Positions 41,295 to 50,672 of a stretch of DNA of 62,475 nt are shown here, piece after piece (the first letter of the stretch is position 1; each line of letters opens with the position of its first letter). The position numbers and the translations under genes were made by a program. Below the pieces are notes generated by a model that worked only from the letters and a program-made list of their open reading frames with translations, was not told the DNA's origin and did not search any database. The DNA comes from Anaerococcus sp. (GTDB lineage Bacteria > Bacillota > Clostridia > Tissierellales > Peptoniphilaceae): contig NZ_JAPJPG010000003.1 in NCBI RefSeq assembly GCF_030825785.1, forward strand, positions 1-62,475, written 5' to 3'.

Positions 41295-42234
41295 AGCAAT
41301 TGTAAAAAAGCTCTTGTCTATAATATTGACTTTGTTTTTTGTATCTGTCCTAATATTTCTAGTATTTCAAATAATTCCAGGTAACCCTGCCGAAATAATA
41401 CTAGGAACAGAGGCAGATCCAGCCCAGATAAAGGCTCTCGAAATGGAGCTTGGGCTTGATAAGTCAATGTTTCAAAGATATATATCCTGGATAGGAGGGC
41501 TTTTGAGATTAGATATGGGAGAAAGCCTTAAATACAGGATGCCTGTAAGCACACTTTTTCTAAGAAAGCTTCCAGTAACCCTAACCTTAACCCTTTACTC
41601 CCTAATCCTATCGATAATAATAGCAATCCCGCTTTCAATTCAAATCACCTTGAAGTCTGATAAGTGGTATTCATCAATCATAACGGCCATAACCCAGCTT
41701 GGTATTTCCATACCTTCATTTTGGTTGGCCTTTTTGCTAATTTATGTATTTGCAGTTAAGCTTGATATCTTTGATACCCTCTCCTACAATGCCATGGCGG
41801 GAGGCTTCTTTGAGAGACTTAAGAGCTTCTTTTTGCCGTCCCTTGCCATAGCCATACCTAATATAGCAACCATTATTAGATATATGCAGGCGGCAATCTT
41901 AGATGAAATCAACAAGGACTATGTAAGGACAGCGAGGATGAAGGGGATGACCCTTAAGGAAATCTTATACAAACATGTATTAAAGAACGCCCTAATTCCT
42001 GTAATTACAGTAATAGGAATGAGTCTTACATCAAGTGTTGGAGGATCTTTAATCATAGAAAATGTTTTCGCCCTACCGGGGATTGGCTCTTTGATTGTAG
42101 CATCTATCTCATCGAGAGACTTTCCTTTGATCCAGTCAGTCGTAATAGCTGTGGCCTTCTTGGTAATTTTTATAAACTTCATCATAGACATAGCCTACGG
42201 CCTAATTGACCCAAGAATAAGAGGTGGAAAATGA
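41287..42234 (+). CDS. oppB: Peptide ABC transporter permease, OppB type
   Basis: 315 aa with six membrane segments. N-terminal VKKLLSIILTLFFVSVLIFLVFQIIPGNPA (split) is the TC_OppB entry helix; the EAA loop AARMKGMTLKEILYKHVLKNA-like stretch at ~212-232 reads RTARMKGMTLKEILYKHVL and contacts the ATPases. The C-terminus NFIIDIAYGLIDPRIR is typical. Pairs with the next gene to form the channel. Overlaps of eight bases upstream and four downstream support a single operon. Confidence 0.93.
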   Translation: MTKAIVKKLLSIILTLFFVSVLIFLVFQIIPGNPAEIILGTEADPAQIKALEMELGLDKSMFQRYISWIGGLLRLDMGESLKYRMPVSTLFLRKLPVTLTLTLYSLILSIIIAIPLSIQITLKSDKWYSSIITAITQLGISIPSFWLAFLLIYVFAVKLDIFDTLSYNAMAGGFFERLKSFFLPSLAIAIPNIATIIRYMQAAILDEINKDYVRTARMKGMTLKEILYKHVLKNALIPVITVIGMSLTSSVGGSLIIENVFALPGIGSLIVASISSRDFPLIQSVVIAVAFLVIFINFIIDIAYGLIDPRIRGGK

Positions 42235-43049
42235 TAAAGAATAACAAAATAGCAATTAGTATAGGAAAATTTATCATAGGCTTCTATTTTCTAGTTTTTC
42301 TTGTATCGATATTTTGGACTCCCTATGATCCAAATGCCATAGAGACTAGCCAAAAACTTATGGTTCCAAGCCTCCTCCATCCTTTTGGGACTGATAATAT
42401 GGGAAGAGACATCCTATCAAGACTTATGGAAGGAAGTAAGTACGCCATAGTCCTTTCCTTTGGGACGGTAGGTCTTGCCCTTATCCTAGGCTCTATAATA
42501 GGAGCTTGTGCAGGTTATTTTGGAGGAAGGGTTGACGAGATCCTCATGCGTCTTATAGATTCCCTAATGGCCTTTCCTGGAATACTTTTTGCCATGATGC
42601 TGGTATCTGTCTTTGGTTCAGGCCTAATCAATACAATTTTTGCTATAGGAATCATGTCTATTCCTTATTTTGCAAGAGTTGTAAGAAGTGGATTCCTTCA
42701 AGTTAAAAACGCCCAGTTCGTAAAATCAGCTGTAGTAAAGGGAGCAGGACCTGTCTATATAGCGATAAATCACATCATGCCTAATATCAAAAACCAAGTC
42801 ATGGTTGCCATAGTCCTTTCCATCTCCCAAGCCATCCTTGCAGAAAGTGGCTTATCCTACCTAGGTCTTGGAGTTAGGCCACCAGATCCTTCTTGGGGAA
42901 GGATGCTAAAGGAGAGCCAAATTTACTTTAACCAGGCCCCTTATTATTTTATAGCGACAGGAATTTGTCTAAGCCTCTTGGTTTTAGGCTTTACCCTCTA
43001 TGGAGAGAAGTTTAGAAATGAAAGATTAAAGGAGAAGGCAGAAAGATGA
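42231..43049 (+). CDS. oppC: Peptide ABC transporter permease, OppC type
   Basis: 272 aa, about six membrane segments. HPFGTDNMGRDILSRLMEGS (~45-64) is the DppC/OppC signature, AFPGILFAMMLVSVFG lies near 115, and the EAA loop around residue 165 reads KSAVVKGAGPVYIAINHIM. SGLSYLGLGVRPPDPSWG (~205) is also family-typical. It begins inside the end of oppB (ATGA-like four-base overlap) and overlaps oppD by four bases. Confidence 0.93.
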   Translation: MIKNNKIAISIGKFIIGFYFLVFLVSIFWTPYDPNAIETSQKLMVPSLLHPFGTDNMGRDILSRLMEGSKYAIVLSFGTVGLALILGSIIGACAGYFGGRVDEILMRLIDSLMAFPGILFAMMLVSVFGSGLINTIFAIGIMSIPYFARVVRSGFLQVKNAQFVKSAVVKGAGPVYIAINHIMPNIKNQVMVAIVLSISQAILAESGLSYLGLGVRPPDPSWGRMLKESQIYFNQAPYYFIATGICLSLLVLGFTLYGEKFRNERLKEKAER

Positions 43050-44017
43050 AATTATTAGAAGTAAAAGACCTTACGGTGGCCTTTCCCACAGAAAATGGGG
43101 ATAAGAACGCAGTAAATCACCTATCCTTTGATCTTTATGAAAATGACTTTGTAGGTCTTGTAGGAGAAAGTGGCTGCGGAAAGACCGTTGCTACCCAAAC
43201 TATTTTAGGAATAGAACCTCAAGCGGCTATAGTTAAGTCAGGTGAGGTTAAGCTAAGGGATATAGAGGTTTTGGGCTTAAGCGATAAGGAGTGGAAGAAA
43301 TACAGGTCACGTAATATAGCCACAGTCTTCCAAGAGCCAGGCTCTGCCCTAAATCCCTTGATGAAGGTCGGAGGGCAAATCGAAGAAGTCCTAAAAATCC
43401 ACTATGACTTTGATAAGGATAAAAGAAGAAAACTTGTCCTAGAAACTATGGAAAAATGTGGGCTAAAAGATGTAGAAAGCCTCTATAATAAGTATCCCCA
43501 CGAGCTTTCTGGAGGAATGCAACAAAGGATAATAATAGCTATGAGCCTTATAGCAAATCCCAATGTTCTTATTGCAGATGAGCCAACTACAGCCCTCGAT
43601 GCCAAGGTCCAAGCCCAGATCATAGATCTCTTTAAAGAAATTTCAATGATCTATAAGGGAGCTATAGTTTTTATAAGCCACGATCTTAATTTAATAGAGA
43701 GAATATCAAAGACTGTAATGATAATGTATGCAGGAAGGATTGTCGAAAGGGGGAAGACCTCTGACGTAATAGCAAATCCCCTCCATCCTTATACGAAAGC
43801 CCTCCTAAAGGCTGTGCCAAACTTTAGGAAAAGAGGAGAGAAGCTATACAATATCAATGGCCATGTTCCAGATCTTAAAAATAGGCCTAACACAGGCTGT
43901 CCTTTCGCCGACAGATGTGATTATGTTATGGATATTTGTAGGGAAAGCTTCCCAGAAACTACGAGAAAGGAAGACCGCGAGGTAAACTGCCATCTCTATG
44001 GAGGAAATAATGGATGA
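43046..44017 (+). CDS. oppD: Peptide ABC transporter ATPase, OppD type
   Basis: 323 aa. Walker A GESGCGKTVATQ (~39), Q-loop VFQEPGSALNP (~96), ABC signature LSGGMQQRIIIAMSL (~155), Walker B VLIADEPTTALD (~174) and H-loop FISHDLNLI. A C-terminal oligopeptide-type extension has GCPFADRCDYVMDICRESFP with four cysteines (~290), seen in OppD/DppD ATPases and able to hold an Fe-S cluster in some. Coupled to both neighbours by overlaps. Confidence 0.93.
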   Translation: MKLLEVKDLTVAFPTENGDKNAVNHLSFDLYENDFVGLVGESGCGKTVATQTILGIEPQAAIVKSGEVKLRDIEVLGLSDKEWKKYRSRNIATVFQEPGSALNPLMKVGGQIEEVLKIHYDFDKDKRRKLVLETMEKCGLKDVESLYNKYPHELSGGMQQRIIIAMSLIANPNVLIADEPTTALDAKVQAQIIDLFKEISMIYKGAIVFISHDLNLIERISKTVMIMYAGRIVERGKTSDVIANPLHPYTKALLKAVPNFRKRGEKLYNINGHVPDLKNRPNTGCPFADRCDYVMDICRESFPETTRKEDREVNCHLYGGNNG

Positions 44018-44783
44018 GATTTTAAAAATTGAACATATTACAAAAATATTCAAGGATTCCTCCCTGTTTTTTAGGAAAAAAGATAAAATCGCCCTAGATG
44101 ATGTAACATTTGCTGTAAAGAAGGGCGAGATCTTTGGCCTTGTAGGAGAAAGCGGATCTGGTAAGACAACCCTATCAAATATTATCCTAAGGCTAGTCAA
44201 AGAAACTAGTGGTTCGATTTACTTTAAGGATAAGGATATTAGCAAATTCACCAAGGAAGAGCTCAAAGAATATAGGAAAAATGTCCAAGTGGTTTTTCAG
44301 AATCCTTACCAAGCCCTTAATCCCAAAAAGACTATAGGATTTTCTCTAAGAGAAATCCTTAAAATCCACGACCTCTATGAGGACGGAGGAGAGGAGAAGA
44401 TTAGGGAAATACTTGAAGAAATCGAGATGGAAGTAGACGTCCTAGACTATCTTCCTAGTAAGCTTTCTGGAGGACAGAAACAGAGGATTGCTATAGCTGC
44501 AGCCCTTCTTATAGATCCTGAGTTTCTTATAATAGACGAGGGAGTAAGCGCACTTGATGTAAGTATCCAGGCCCAAATCCTAAATCTTATCAAAGAACTT
44601 CAAGAAATTCACCAATTTACTACATTTTTCATATCCCACGACCTTAATGTAATAGCCTATCTATCAGATAGAATAGGGGTCCTCTACAATGGAAAATTGG
44701 TTGATCTCTTCAAGACAGAAGATATAGGAAAAGAAGAGAGGGCAGATTATACCAAGGAGCTTTTTAAGTCTATTAGAATTTAA
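44010..44783 (+). CDS. oppF: Peptide ABC transporter ATPase, OppF type
   Basis: 257 aa, shorter than many OppF proteins because it lacks the cysteine-rich C-terminal extension. Walker A GESGSGKTTLSN (~45), Q-loop VFQNPYQALNPKK (~95), signature LSGGQKQRIAIAAAL (~150) and Walker B FLIIDEGVSALDVS (~170), where Glu-Gly replaces the usual Glu-Pro. ATG at 44010 is preferred over 43998 because GAGGA sits four bases before it; it overlaps oppD by eight bases. Last gene of the operon. Confidence 0.92.
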   Translation: MDEILKIEHITKIFKDSSLFFRKKDKIALDDVTFAVKKGEIFGLVGESGSGKTTLSNIILRLVKETSGSIYFKDKDISKFTKEELKEYRKNVQVVFQNPYQALNPKKTIGFSLREILKIHDLYEDGGEEKIREILEEIEMEVDVLDYLPSKLSGGQKQRIAIAAALLIDPEFLIIDEGVSALDVSIQAQILNLIKELQEIHQFTTFFISHDLNVIAYLSDRIGVLYNGKLVDLFKTEDIGKEERADYTKELFKSIRI

Positions 44784-44856
44784 AAGTATAGGTCATTTTA
44801 TAAGACTAAGATAAATTAAATATTATAGCCTATTTAAGGATAAGTAAGCAAAGTAA

Positions 44857-44892
44857 AACGAGGTCTTAAGGATTATTTCTTGGGACCTCGTT
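44857..44892. terminator. Bidirectional terminator between oppF and trpP
   Basis: Perfect 9-bp stem AACGAGGTC (44857-44865) / GACCTCGTT (44884-44892). The T-run is better on the minus strand (TTTTACTTT), serving trpP. Confidence 0.75.
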
Positions 44893-44899
44893 ATTCTCT

Positions 44900-45394
44900 T
44901 CAAATCATTTTTTCTATTTTCTTGTAAGCATTCATAAGCATCAAGCCAAAAATCGAATTAACTACCATAGCTACGAGAACTACTGGAAGGGATGGGATAA
45001 ACAGATTCATTTGCTTAGTAATCCCTAAGGCTAAAAGCAAAAATAATACTCCGCTTAGTAGGGTTCCAAGGGCGTAGATAAAGACTGTTTGGTATTTGTT
45101 TAAGCCTTTGCCAAATTTTTGGATAAGAAGAAAAACTATAATAGCTACTATGATTTTTTCTATAAAATTTGGAATTTGTCCACCAGGAAAGCTTGTTGTA
45201 AGAGCGCTCATTATCCCACCCGCTACTCCAATAAGGATAGCCTCCTTGATATCACCTGCTATGATAAGGGAGATAAACATCATGGACAAGAGAAAGTCAG
45301 GTTTTACTCCGCCAAAGATTGGTGGAACCAAAAAGTGCATGACAAGTCCAAGTGCCATAAATATTGCCGATATAGTTAAGTTTCTAGTTTTCAT
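44900..45394 (-). CDS. trpP: Tryptophan transporter TrpP
   Basis: 164 aa, all hydrophobic, five to six membrane segments. N-terminal NLTISAIFMALGLVMHFLVPP and GGVKPDFLLSMMFISLIIAGD (each split at the borders ~5-48), SALTTSFPGGQIPNFIEK (~63) match the TrpP family of tryptophan uptake proteins, which share the substrate-binding-component fold of ECF transporters. AGGAGG precedes the ATG at 45394. The upstream T-box leader with Trp features supports the substrate. Monocistronic. Confidence 0.88.
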   Translation of the reverse strand: MKTRNLTISAIFMALGLVMHFLVPPIFGGVKPDFLLSMMFISLIIAGDIKEAILIGVAGGIMSALTTSFPGGQIPNFIEKIIVAIIVFLLIQKFGKGLNKYQTVFIYALGTLLSGVLFLLLALGITKQMNLFIPSLPVVLVAMVVNSIFGLMLMNAYKKIEKMI

Positions 45395-45405
45395 AATTTC
45401 CTCCT

Positions 45406-45648
45406 AATAAAAAAAGCCCGCTCCATATAGGAGCGAGCATAGGCCCACGGTGCCATCCTTCTTGCCTTACTAAGGCGCTTTAGATACATACATATCCTAT
45501 CCCTGTAAGGTGGGAAGACCCGCCGGCTACTAGATTCACCATTGATCTGATAGATCCATTCACAAGTTAAAATCCAGAAATTCTCATCAACCATTTCCTT
45601 TCTGTAGGTCTTTTAATCTTCTTACTACTTCTATCTACGATTATTATT
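45406..45648 (-). promoter_or_regulatory. T-box leader, tryptophan-responsive, controlling trpP
   Basis: Reading the minus strand from a start near 45648: a stem I region with a TGATGAGAA-type turn, a candidate specifier TGG in GTGAATGGATC (45556-45558), the T-box core AAGGATGGCACCGTG (about 45460-45446), then a terminator GCTCGCTCC/GGAGCGGGC (45438-45416) with seven Ts. The tRNA-pairing bulge TGGC matches an acceptor end GCCA; bacterial tRNA-Trp has discriminator G, in agreement. Uncharged tRNA-Trp should stabilise the antiterminator and switch on transport. Confidence 0.85.
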
Positions 45649-45654
45649 GATATA

Positions 45655-45683
45655 ATTATAAATCTATTTTAAACTTTTGTCAA
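45655..45683 (-). promoter_or_regulatory. Consensus sigma-A promoter of the trpP T-box transcript
   Basis: Minus strand TTGACA (45683-45678), 17-bp spacer, TATAAT (45660-45655): 12 of 12 consensus bases, starting six bases after the stop of the purine permease gene. Confidence 0.85.
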
Positions 45684-45688
45684 CTATT

Positions 45689-47002
45689 CTAAAAAAGTGG
45701 CAATAAATATCTTAGGATAAATACAAGTGCAAGGACATAAATTAGTGGTGAAACGTCCTTAGCCTTTCCTGTTAGAAGCTTTATTATCGCATAAGAGATC
45801 ATTCCAAATGATATACCTTCTGCTATAGAATATGTTAGTGGCATCATTAAGATTGTCATGAAGGCTGGGAAGGCTTCTGATATATCTGAGAAGTCAATGT
45901 CCACAACTGTAGTAATCATGAATAATCCCACTGTAACAAGTGCTGCTGCCGTAGCTGAAGCTGGTATTATTGAAAATACCGGAAAGAAGAAGGCTGCTAT
46001 TACAAAGCATATTGCAGTAGCAAGGGCTGTAAGACCAGTTCTTCCACCTTCTGCAACTCCTGATGAGGATTCAACGAAAGTTGTTACTGTACTTGTTCCA
46101 ACCATAGAGCCTATTGTAGTTCCTATAGCATCTGACAAAAGAGCCTTTTTGATTTCTGGTAAGTTTCCGTCTTCATCGAGCATATCTGCCTTAGTAGCAA
46201 CTCCTGTAAGTGTTCCTAGTGTATCGAAGATATCGACAAAGAGGAAGGAGAAGAGTACTGAGAACATTTCAAGTGAGAAGACATTTGAAAAGTCTAGCTT
46301 GAAAAATACTGGTGCAATTGAAGGTGGTAGGCTTACAATGTGTGAGTCAGGAAAATGTGTTACTCCAAGGACTAGGGATAAAATTGTAGATACTAAGATT
46401 CCCCATAACAAGGCTCCCTTAACATTTCTTGCAGTAAGTACTACCATTATGATAAGTGCAAAGAAAAAGATAAATCCATTTGCATTAGTTAACTCTCCAA
46501 GAGATAGTGAGATATCGCCGACCTTTAGGATTCCTGCATTTAGTAGACCGATTTCTGCGATAAATAAACCGATACCTACTGAAACTGCCTTTTTGAGATT
46601 GATAGGAATTGAGTTAAAGATAGCTTCTCTGACACCCACGAAAGATAAAAGTAAGAATATAAGGCCTTCTAAAAATACTGCTGTGAGTGCGAATTGCCAA
46701 GTTTTGCCCATTTGCATAACAACTGTGTAGGTAAAGAAAGCATTAAGCCCCATACCAGCTGACATTCCAAATGGAAGATTTGCATAAAAAGCCATAAATA
46801 GCATTGCTATCACGCTTGCGATGATAGTGCCTGTAAAAACTGCCCCGTAATCCATGCCGGATTCTGATAGAATCTGAGGATTTACCGCTAGAATATATGA
46901 CATGGTCATAAATGTAGTAATACCTGCCATTATTTCTGTTCTAGTGTCTGTACCATGCTTTTTTAATTTAAAAGCTTTTTCGAAAAATGAATTTTCTGCC
47001 AT
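45689..47002 (-). CDS. AzgA-type hypoxanthine/guanine/adenine permease (NCS2)
   Basis: 437 aa with 12-14 membrane segments. Signatures of the AzgA subgroup: EIMAGITTFMTMSYILAVNP (~24-43), MSAGMGLNAFFTYTVV (~79) and SFLFVDIFDTLGTLTGVA (~245-262), plus GTSTVTTFVESSSGVAEGGRTGLTA (split, ~300-324). Imports purine bases, feeding salvage by enzymes such as Xpt. AGGGAGG precedes the start. No purine riboswitch lies in the short gap before it. An open frame of 290 codons on the opposite strand (45858-46730) is a shadow of this gene. Confidence 0.92.
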   Translation of the reverse strand: MAENSFFEKAFKLKKHGTDTRTEIMAGITTFMTMSYILAVNPQILSESGMDYGAVFTGTIIASVIAMLFMAFYANLPFGMSAGMGLNAFFTYTVVMQMGKTWQFALTAVFLEGLIFLLLSFVGVREAIFNSIPINLKKAVSVGIGLFIAEIGLLNAGILKVGDISLSLGELTNANGFIFFFALIIMVVLTARNVKGALLWGILVSTILSLVLGVTHFPDSHIVSLPPSIAPVFFKLDFSNVFSLEMFSVLFSFLFVDIFDTLGTLTGVATKADMLDEDGNLPEIKKALLSDAIGTTIGSMVGTSTVTTFVESSSGVAEGGRTGLTALATAICFVIAAFFFPVFSIIPASATAAALVTVGLFMITTVVDIDFSDISEAFPAFMTILMMPLTYSIAEGISFGMISYAIIKLLTGKAKDVSPLIYVLALVFILRYLLPLF

Positions 47003-47115
47003 TTTTTCCTCCCTTATTTATGATACACATTTATTATATACTTAAATCCCATAAATTCATATTTTCCCCTTTTAATTTAATAAAATCTAGCTTATAATAT
47101 AAGAAGGAGGACGTT

Positions 47116-48360
47116 TTGACGACTATCAATATAATTCAGCTGATTCTTATAATTTTGGGAGTGATGTTTTCGGCATTTTTCTCCTCATCAGAAACAGCCC
47201 TTACAAGTATTAACACATTTAAAATTAGACAAATGGAAAAAAACGGAGTTAAAAACTCCCATATACTTAAAAAATTAGTAGATAATATCACCAAGGTACT
47301 GACTACCATCCTTATTGGTAATAATATAGTAAATATTGTAACGACCACCATAGCGACCATATTTTTTACAGATGTTTTCGGTCCTAAGGGTGCTGTAATT
47401 TCACCTATAATTTTAACAATAGTTGTTCTAATTTTTGGAGAAGTAACTCCCAAAAATATAGCTACTGCAAACTCAGAAAGATTGTCCCTAAAGGTTGCTA
47501 AACCTATTAGGTTTTTAAATATAATACTTACTCCCTTATCCTTTATCCTAGGACTTATTACAAATTCAATTGGAAAACTTTTTATAAGCGATAGCACGGA
47601 TAACGATAGGGTAACAGAAGAAGACTTAAAGACTATAGTTGATGTGTCAGAAGAGCAGGGAGTAATCAATAACGAAGAAAGCGAAATGATAAATAACGTC
47701 TTCGAATTCGGTAACTCCGACGTATCAGATATCATGACAGCAAGGACCAATATGGAAGCTATTCCAGTGGATATTCCTATTGATGAACTTAAGGCCTTCC
47801 TTAAAGGCTCCAATCATTCTAGGATTCCAGTTTACGGCAAAAATATAGACAATGTCCTAGGTATCCTTCATATGAAAGACCTAGTAAGTCACATGATTTC
47901 TGAAAAGGACTTAAAGCTTATCGATTGTATAAGGCCAGCCTATTATGTCTATGATAATATGCACATCTTTGACCTATTTACAACCATGAGAGGGGAGAAT
48001 CTTTCCCTTGCTATTGTAATCGATGAATACGGCGGAACAAGCGGCCTAGTAACTATAGAAGATATAGTAGAAGAGCTTGTAGGAGAGATCGATGACGAAT
48101 ATGATTCTGCCTATGAGACAATTTATAAGATAAATGATAAGGAATATTTGGTCAATCCTTCAATCCACTTAAATGATTTCAACGACTATTTTGATACGAA
48201 TCTAGAGGAGATCAAAAACGACTCTATAGGAGGTTTTGTGATTGATAATCTTTCTAGGATTCCTAACAAGGGAGATTCTATCAAAATTAACAACATGACT
48301 ATCACAGTCCTTCAAGTCGACAGATATAAAATCGAGATGCTCAAAGTAAATTTTATATAA
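47116..48360 (+). CDS. CNNM/HlyC-CorC family membrane protein with CBS domains
   Basis: 414 aa. N-terminal CNNM (DUF21) membrane domain (~1-190) with FSAFFSSSETALTS and VLIFGEVTPKNIA; a CBS pair (~205-330) with IMTARTNMEAIP and IVIDEYGGTSGLVTIEDIVEELVG (split); a C-terminal CorC_HlyC domain (~345-414) with SIGGFVIDNLSRIPNKGD. Members move or regulate Mg2+ or other cations; the old label hemolysin is misleading. TTG start at 47116 with AAGGAGG five bases upstream. A TATAAT at 47093 with a weak -35 is a possible promoter. The pyrophosphatase gene follows after ten bases. Confidence 0.9.
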   Translation: MTTINIIQLILIILGVMFSAFFSSSETALTSINTFKIRQMEKNGVKNSHILKKLVDNITKVLTTILIGNNIVNIVTTTIATIFFTDVFGPKGAVISPIILTIVVLIFGEVTPKNIATANSERLSLKVAKPIRFLNIILTPLSFILGLITNSIGKLFISDSTDNDRVTEEDLKTIVDVSEEQGVINNEESEMINNVFEFGNSDVSDIMTARTNMEAIPVDIPIDELKAFLKGSNHSRIPVYGKNIDNVLGILHMKDLVSHMISEKDLKLIDCIRPAYYVYDNMHIFDLFTTMRGENLSLAIVIDEYGGTSGLVTIEDIVEELVGEIDDEYDSAYETIYKINDKEYLVNPSIHLNDFNDYFDTNLEEIKNDSIGGFVIDNLSRIPNKGDSIKINNMTITVLQVDRYKIEMLKVNFI

Positions 48361-48370
48361 AGGAGTTATT

Positions 48371-50023
48371 ATGAGAGATGTAGTTTATATCACAGGCCAC
48401 AAGAGTCCTGATACAGATTCTATAATGAGTGCCCTAGCCTATGCTGACCTTAAGAACAGACTCGGTGAAGTCAAGGCAATTCCAATTAGATTAGGCAAGC
48501 TTAATCCAGAAAGCAAGTTCGTCCTAGACTATTTTGGCCTTAAGCCACCAAAGCTTAAGGAATCGATCAAGCTTCAAGTCAAAGACCTTGACATAGATAA
48601 GGGAAATATCATAGATCCTTCCATTGCCATAAGGTCTGCTTGGGAAATCTTCCAAAAGGGAGATGCTAACTCTCTTTCTGTTGTAGACGCCAATGGGAAA
48701 ATTGAAGGAATCGCCTCCCTTTCTAACATCACCCGTGCCTATATGGACGTTTGGGATGACAAGATTTTGGGCAGAAGTAAGACTCCAATTGATAATATCA
48801 TAGATGTTCTTGCTGCGAGAATAATCAACCTTCCTGAAAATCCAAGGGCCTATGATGGAAAGATGACTGTCTTTGCCATGAATGATGAGGATGGTGAGAC
48901 CTTGGATGAAGTTTTCCTTGAAGGAGATATTATTATCTCAGGAAACAGGGATGACTATTATGAATATATCCTAAATAAGAAAATCGCCCTACTAATCCTA
49001 ACCCATGGGGCAGAGATGAATGATCAAATGGTTGAACTTGCTAGGGAAAATGATGTTACAGTCCTATCTACAGAATACAATTCCTTCATGACAGCAAGGC
49101 TTCTTCCGATGACTATTCCAGTTAGCCACGTGATGACTACAGATAATCTAATTTATTTTACTGAAGATGATAATCTAGATACGGTAAGAGATGCCATGGC
49201 TAAGTCAAGATTTAGGTCATATCCAGTAGTGGACTCAACAAAAAGAGTCGTAGGATCTGTATCAAGATACCATCTTATCTCATCTGATAAGAAAAATTTG
49301 ATCCTGGTAGACCATAACGAGAGAAACCAATCAATCGACGATATAGAAGAAGCAGAAATCCAAGAGATAATCGACCACCATAGGGTAGCCAATATCCTAA
49401 CTACAGGACCAGTATTCTTTAGGGCAGAGCCAGTAGGATCTACCGCAACTATAATCTCTGAGATGTATCTAGAAAGTGGAATCAGACCAAGCAAGGAAAT
49501 TGCAGGGATTCTTTGTGCTGCTATGATATCAGACACACTTTTGTTTAGATCTCCAACAACTACTGATACCGACAGGAGAATTCTAGATAGGATGAGCAAG
49601 ATTGCAGACCTTAACCCAGAAGAATTTGCTGATAAGATGTTTAGGGCAGCGACTTCCCTAAAGGGAAAGTCTGCAAGTGATTTGGTAGAAGGAGATGTAA
49701 AGACCTTCAATATCGGCGGAGAAGACTTTAGAGTCGGTCAAGTTATGACCATGAATCCAGAAGAGCTCCTTCCAATTATGGATGAGCTAAAAGACTTGAT
49801 GGATAAGAAAATCAAATCCAAAAACGAATCTACCTTCGTCCTAGTCCTTACAGATATATTTAATGAGAGAAGCGAGCTTCTTGTAGTAGGTGAGCATTTC
49901 GATTCTATAAAAGAGGAGTTTGGCGAAATTACAGACAAGGGCACCATCAATGCACCAAAAGTCTTAAGCCGTAAGAAACAAGTAATACCAAGAATAACAG
50001 CAGCTGTAATGGCTGATAGATAA
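48371..50023 (+). CDS. ppaC: CBS-DRTGG manganese-dependent inorganic pyrophosphatase (family II)
   Basis: 550 aa, about 240 longer than a simple family II enzyme. The N-terminal DHH part (VYITGHKSPDTDSIMSALAY, ~5-24) is followed by a regulatory insert: CBS motif, DRTGG domain (~130-245) and second CBS motif (~255-305), then IIDHHRVANI (~335) with the DHH metal site, and the DHHA2 C-terminus (~380-550). Hydrolyses PPi to phosphate, with nucleotides sensed by the CBS pair and dinucleotides by DRTGG in known homologues. AGGAG precedes the start. Terminator follows. Confidence 0.93.
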   Translation: MRDVVYITGHKSPDTDSIMSALAYADLKNRLGEVKAIPIRLGKLNPESKFVLDYFGLKPPKLKESIKLQVKDLDIDKGNIIDPSIAIRSAWEIFQKGDANSLSVVDANGKIEGIASLSNITRAYMDVWDDKILGRSKTPIDNIIDVLAARIINLPENPRAYDGKMTVFAMNDEDGETLDEVFLEGDIIISGNRDDYYEYILNKKIALLILTHGAEMNDQMVELARENDVTVLSTEYNSFMTARLLPMTIPVSHVMTTDNLIYFTEDDNLDTVRDAMAKSRFRSYPVVDSTKRVVGSVSRYHLISSDKKNLILVDHNERNQSIDDIEEAEIQEIIDHHRVANILTTGPVFFRAEPVGSTATIISEMYLESGIRPSKEIAGILCAAMISDTLLFRSPTTTDTDRRILDRMSKIADLNPEEFADKMFRAATSLKGKSASDLVEGDVKTFNIGGEDFRVGQVMTMNPEELLPIMDELKDLMDKKIKSKNESTFVLVLTDIFNERSELLVVGEHFDSIKEEFGEITDKGTINAPKVLSRKKQVIPRITAAVMADR

Positions 50024-50027
50024 ATAC

Positions 50028-50069
50028 GTCCTAGGCTTATTCTCACAAGAGAAGCGGCCTAGGTTTTTT
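50028..50069 (+). terminator. Terminator after the pyrophosphatase
   Basis: CCTAGGC / GCCTAGG stem around TTATTCTCACAAGAGAAGCG (itself containing TCTC/GAGA), then six Ts. Confidence 0.85.
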
Positions 50070-50079
50070 GCGAGGAAAA

Positions 50080-50595
50080 ATGGAAATATTAGACTTATAT
50101 GATGAAAACAGGATAAAGACAGGCGGGACCTACATAAGAGGGGAGAAGATGCCGGAAGATACCTACAGGCTCATAGTTCACCTATTGATATTTGATGATT
50201 GGGGCAATCTTCTTATCCAGAAAAGACAAAAGACAAAGTCTATGGCAAACTTGTGGGACATCACTTGTGGAGGAGCAGCAAGCGCTGGAGAGACTAGCAA
50301 GGAAGCTATAGCTAGAGAGCTTAGAGAAGAGCTAGGTATTAAGTTAGATTTTACAAATACAAGACCCATCATCACAGCCAACTTCAAATATGGCTTCGAT
50401 GATTTCTATCTAGTAAGGGAAAATATAAATCTAGGCGAAGTATCTCTTCAGGAAGAAGAAGTGGCGGCTTGTAAGTGGGCAAGCTTCGATAAAGTAATGG
50501 ATCTTATGGACAGGGATAGATTTGTAAGATACAAGAAAAACTTTATCAAGCTTCTCTTTGATCTAAATGATGACCTAAGAGTAGTAGAAATCTAG
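50080..50595 (+). CDS. Nudix hydrolase
   Basis: 171 aa. Complete Nudix box GAASAGETSKEAIARELREELG-type, written here as G-x5-E-x7-R-E-L-R-E-E-L-G (~68-90) in a fold resembling isopentenyl-diphosphate isomerase-like Nudix proteins (YfcD type: N-terminal LDLYDENRIKTGGTYIRGE, then LIQKRQKTKSMANLWDITCGG split). It would hydrolyse a nucleoside or other diphosphate; the exact substrate is unknown. ATG at 50080 lies just after the terminator with GAGGAA upstream; an in-frame TTG at 50068 is less likely. Confidence 0.88.
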   Translation: MEILDLYDENRIKTGGTYIRGEKMPEDTYRLIVHLLIFDDWGNLLIQKRQKTKSMANLWDITCGGAASAGETSKEAIARELREELGIKLDFTNTRPIITANFKYGFDDFYLVRENINLGEVSLQEEEVAACKWASFDKVMDLMDRDRFVRYKKNFIKLLFDLNDDLRVVEI

Positions 50596-50672
50596 GGAAT
50601 CAAAAAAATTCTTTTAAATTGCAAAGAAAAGCATTTTTGTGATATATTTATAGAAAGAAAAAGGAGGAATAT

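Noticed and set aside
45858..46730. 290-codon open frame on the plus strand
   Set aside because: It is antisense to the purine permease, has no ribosome site and encodes a low-complexity Ser/Thr/Lys/Ile product typical of a shadow frame.
49153..49710. 185-codon frame antisense to the pyrophosphatase gene
   Set aside because: Serine/leucine-rich shadow of a strongly supported gene; no start signal.
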